In this document: positions 5,902 to 7,893 of the stretch, piece by piece
Layout: each line of letters begins with the position of its first letter
Numbering within the stretch: the first letter of the stretch is position 1
Origin: an uncultured Oscillospiraceae bacterium
Lineage (GTDB): Bacteria; Bacillota_A; Clostridia; Oscillospirales; Oscillospiraceae
Reading direction: 5' to 3'
Assembly (NCBI GenBank): GCA_944386965.1
Contig: CALXDE010000182.1
Span: 1 to 7,893 of the forward strand
Length of the DNA: 7,893 nt
Made by a program: the position numbers and the translations under genes
The notes under the pieces: generated by a model
Database searches by the model: none
What the model saw: the letters and a program-made list of their open reading frames with translations, nothing else
Told to the model about the DNA's origin: nothing

Positions 5902-6888
5902 ATGGAGAGCTGGAAGGGATACTGGAGGCAGCGGGGATTCCTGCTGCTGCTCATGGGGGGATGGGCGGCCGTTTTTGCCCTGGTGTTCGCCCTCTATGAC
6001 CTGCCTGTGGAGGCGGTGGGGTACGCGGTGCTGCTGGGGAGCGCGGGTACGGCGCTGATGGGGGTGGTGGACTTCCTCCTGTGGCGGCGGCGCTGGCGGG
6101 CGCTGAGGGCGCTTGCCGGCCATGTGACCCTGGGCCTGGAGGATCTGCCCCAGGCCGACGGCTCCATCGAGGCGGCCTACCAGGACCTGCTGGAGATCCT
6201 CTACCGGGACCGGCAGGCGCTGGTATCCCGGTCGGACCGGGAGCGGCGGGAGATGGTGGAGTACTACACCCTCTGGGCCCACCAGATCAAGACCCCCATC
6301 GCCGCTATGGGCCTGCTGCTCCAGGATGACGATACGCGGCGGGGACGGGAGTTGTCGGCGGAGCTGTTCAAGATCGAACAGTATGTGGAGATGGTGCTGC
6401 AGTATCTGCGCCTGGGCAGCGACACCACGGACTATGTCATCCGGCGGGTGAAGCTGGAGCCCATCGTGCGCCAGGCGGCCCGCAAGTATGCCCAGCTTTT
6501 TATCCGGGGCAGAGTGGCCCTGGACCTGCGCCCCATCTCGCTGGAGGTGCTCACCGATGAGAAGTGGCTGGGCTTTGTGGTGGAGCAGGTGCTCTCCAAC
6601 GCGGTGAAGTACGCCCCCGGCGGCACGGTGACGGTCTGGACAGAGGGGGAGGCTCTGCTGATCCGGGACAACGGCATGGGCATCGCTCCGGAGGACCTGC
6701 CCCGGGTGTTCGAAAACGGATACACCGGCTGCAATGGCCGAACCGACAAGCGCTCCACCGGCATCGGCCTCTACCTATGCCGGGAGATCTGCCGGCGGCT
6801 GGGCCACGAGATCTCCCTCACATCCCGGGCGGGGGAGGGGACGCAGGTCCGCATCGCCCTGGGCCGGGAGGCGCTGGAGGTGGAGTGA
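5902..6888 (+). CDS. bceS: Intramembrane-sensing histidine kinase, BceS-like
   Basis: This is a membrane sensor kinase of 328 residues, close to the BceS family size. Two membrane helices (about 13-31 and 37-60) are joined by only about five residues, so there is no extracellular sensor domain. Such kinases take their signal from the partner ABC transporter. The phosphoacceptor is H127 in LWAHQIKTPIAAM. The ATPase domain shows the N box around N233 (EQVLSNAVKYAP), DNGMGI (256-261), and the lid and G2 region NGRTDKRSTGIGLYL (278-292). The ATG at 5902 is preceded by GGTGGAG with a 7-base spacer, lying within the last codons of the regulator. It is followed by a strong terminator, so it is the last gene of the two-gene regulatory unit. 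Confidence 0.95.
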   Translation: MESWKGYWRQRGFLLLLMGGWAAVFALVFALYDLPVEAVGYAVLLGSAGTALMGVVDFLLWRRRWRALRALAGHVTLGLEDLPQADGSIEAAYQDLLEILYRDRQALVSRSDRERREMVEYYTLWAHQIKTPIAAMGLLLQDDDTRRGRELSAELFKIEQYVEMVLQYLRLGSDTTDYVIRRVKLEPIVRQAARKYAQLFIRGRVALDLRPISLEVLTDEKWLGFVVEQVLSNAVKYAPGGTVTVWTEGEALLIRDNGMGIAPEDLPRVFENGYTGCNGRTDKRSTGIGLYLCREICRRLGHEISLTSRAGEGTQVRIALGREALEVE

Positions 6889-6894
6889 CAGGGG

Positions 6895-6925
6895 AGAGGG
6901 GGACTGGACGGTCCCCCTCTTTTTT
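6895..6925 (+). terminator. Intrinsic terminator after the kinase gene
   Basis: Perfect 10-base-pair arms AGAGGGGGAC (6895-6904) and GTCCCCCTCT (6911-6920) enclose a 6-base loop and run into TTTTTT. It begins 7 bases after the kinase stop and separates the regulatory genes from the transporter genes. Confidence 0.92.
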
Positions 6926-6946
6926 GCCGCCGGAGGGCGCGCGTAT

Positions 6947-6973
6947 CTTACAAAAGAGTAAGGGAGCTGTAAG
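6947..6973 (+). promoter_or_regulatory. Candidate response-regulator operator (three TGTAAG-like half sites)
   Basis: CTTACA (6947-6952) and AGTAAG (6957-6962) form an inverted repeat with a 4-base spacer and one mismatch. TGTAAG follows at 6968-6973, repeating GTAAGG with an 11-base period, about one helical turn. Paired half sites at this pitch are usual for OmpR-family regulators, and TTACA/TGTAA-type sites are described for BceR-like ones. It lies just upstream of the transporter promoter, a normal activator position. Binding is inferred. Confidence 0.6.
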
Positions 6974-6981
6974 GAGAATCG

Positions 6982-7011
6982 ATGGCACCACCGGGGCAGC
7001 CGGGGTATACT
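6982..7011 (+). promoter_or_regulatory. Probable activator-dependent promoter of the transporter genes
   Basis: TATACT (7006-7011) is a good -10 box. The best -35 candidate, ATGGCA (6982-6987, 18-base spacer), is poor. A strong -10, a weak -35 and repeats just upstream fit a promoter that needs the phosphorylated regulator. The start would be near 7018, giving a leader of about 24 bases. Confidence 0.6.
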
Positions 7012-7041
7012 GGAGGCACAACGTCCCAAGGAGGAATTTTC

Positions 7042-7809
7042 ATGCCGATCCTGCAAGTGAGCAATCTCAAAAAAATCTACACCACCCGCTTCGGCGGCGC
7101 CCAGGTCCAGGCCCTCACCGACGTGACCTTCTCCGTGGAGCAGGGGGAATACGTGGCCATCATGGGCGAGTCCGGCAGCGGCAAGACCACCCTGCTCAAC
7201 ATCCTGGCGGCCCTGGACAAGCCCACCAGCGGCCAGGTCCTTTTGAACGGAAGGGATATCGTGACCATCCGGGAAAAGGACATCGCCGCCTTCCGCCGGG
7301 ACAACCTGGGATTTGTGTTCCAGGACTTCAACCTTCTGGACACCTTCTCCGTCCAGGACAACATCCTCCTGCCCCTGGTGCTCTCAAACCGCCCCTTCCG
7401 GGAGATGGAGGAGAAGCTCGGGCCCCTGGCGGCGCGGCTGGGCATCGCCGACATTCTGAAGAAGTACCCCTATGAGATCTCCGGCGGCCAGAAGCAGCGC
7501 ACCGCCGTGGCCCGGGCCCTCATCACCGCGCCCCAGATCGTCCTGGCCGACGAGCCCACCGGTGCCCTGGACTCCAAGGCCACCGACAGCCTGCTGCGCC
7601 TGTTCGCCCAGATCAACGCCGCCGGCCAGACCATCCTTATGGTGACCCACAGCGCCAAGGCCGCCAGCCACGCCGGCCGGGTGCTCTTCATCCGGGACGG
7701 GCAGGTGTTCCACCAGCTCTACCGGGGGGAGAGCACGGACAGCCAGCTCTACCAGAAGATCGCCGACACCTTGACCCTGCTGGCCACCGGGGGTGAGACG
7801 GATGCGTAA
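7042..7809 (+). CDS. bceA: ABC transporter ATPase, BceA-like
   Basis: This is the ATP-binding subunit of a peptide-antibiotic sensing and detoxification transporter, working at the inner face of the membrane with the permease encoded next. The 255-residue protein has Walker A GESGSGKTT (42-50), the Q-loop Q94 in FVFQDFN, signature ISGGQ (146-150), Walker B IVLADEPT (166-173), D-loop GALDS (174-178) and H-loop H203. This is the MacB/BceA-type (lipoprotein-release-like) ATPase pattern, and it begins with a typical LQVSNLKKIYTTRFGG. The ATG at 7042 has AAGGAGG with a 7-base spacer; an in-frame ATG at 6982 falls in the promoter. Its end overlaps the permease start by 8 bases. Transported or sensed compounds (bacitracin-, nisin- or lipid II-directed peptides in relatives) cannot be told from sequence. 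Confidence 0.96.
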   Translation: MPILQVSNLKKIYTTRFGGAQVQALTDVTFSVEQGEYVAIMGESGSGKTTLLNILAALDKPTSGQVLLNGRDIVTIREKDIAAFRRDNLGFVFQDFNLLDTFSVQDNILLPLVLSNRPFREMEEKLGPLAARLGIADILKKYPYEISGGQKQRTAVARALITAPQIVLADEPTGALDSKATDSLLRLFAQINAAGQTILMVTHSAKAASHAGRVLFIRDGQVFHQLYRGESTDSQLYQKIADTLTLLATGGETDA

Positions 7810-7893
7810 AAAATCCCTCTATCCCCGCCTGGCCTGGCAGAGCATCGTGAACAACCGCCGCTTCTTCGTGCCCTACGGCCTGACCCTCCTGGG
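7802..7893 (+). CDS. bceB: ABC transporter permease, BceB-like, N-terminal fragment
   Basis: Only 30 codons are inside the window. The product starts MRKKSLYPRLAWQSIVNNRR and continues into FFVPYGLTLL, the beginning of a hydrophobic helix. The positively charged start followed by LYPRLAWQ and the first membrane segment is characteristic of FtsX-type BceB permeases, large proteins with about ten helices and one big extracellular domain that sets specificity. The ATG overlaps the TAA of the ATPase gene by 8 bases, with a G-rich ribosome binding site inside that gene's last codons, so the two subunits are translationally coupled. The specificity domain lies outside the window. Confidence 0.87.
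   Translation, partial: MRKKSLYPRLAWQSIVNNRRFFVPYGLTLL

Overview
This window looks like chromosomal DNA from a GC-rich, anaerobic Gram-positive (Firmicutes) bacterium. A gut clostridial lineage such as the Oscillospiraceae is my inference, not something the sequence proves. The reasons are strong GGAGG-type ribosome binding sites about 7 bases from starts, sigma-A-like promoters, a transcription-terminating TPP riboswitch, the oxygen-independent ThiH route to the thiazole of thiamine, and a BceRS-BceAB type antimicrobial-peptide sensing and detoxification module.

Left part (about 1-5116, minus strand, read right to left): a thiamine biosynthesis operon. A good promoter (5116-5088) is followed by a TPP riboswitch (about 5069-4987), an intrinsic terminator (4966-4930), then thiS, thiF, thiG, thiH, tenI, thiE, a HAD-family phosphatase, and the first 12 codons of thiD, cut by the window edge. 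Genes overlap or sit within 44 bases of each other, so this is one transcription unit. ThiF adenylates the ThiS C-terminus for sulfur loading, ThiH makes dehydroglycine from tyrosine, and ThiG assembles the thiazole. TenI tautomerises it and ThiE joins it to the pyrimidine that ThiD phosphorylates. The HAD enzyme is an unassigned phosphatase in a suggestive place. thiC and a TMP or thiamine kinase are not visible here.

Middle (4914-5222): a divergent control region with no gene. It holds the thi riboswitch, terminator and promoter on the minus strand, and a promoter for the two-component genes on the plus strand.

Right part (5223-7893, plus strand): an OmpR-family response regulator with a TTG start and a short intramembrane-sensing histidine kinase, closed by a strong terminator. 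A separate, apparently activator-dependent promoter with three TGTAAG-like half sites then precedes the ABC ATPase and the start of its large permease, which runs off the window. The usual logic of such modules is that the transporter and kinase sense a peptide together and the regulator induces the transporter.

Most of the window is recognisable biology. The points most worth a second look are the possible antiterminator pairing in the riboswitch, the HAD gene placed between thiE and thiD, the short ThiF lacking zinc cysteines, and the predicted operator of the transporter genes. I saw no CRISPR array, tRNA, rRNA, insertion sequence or clearly novel system.
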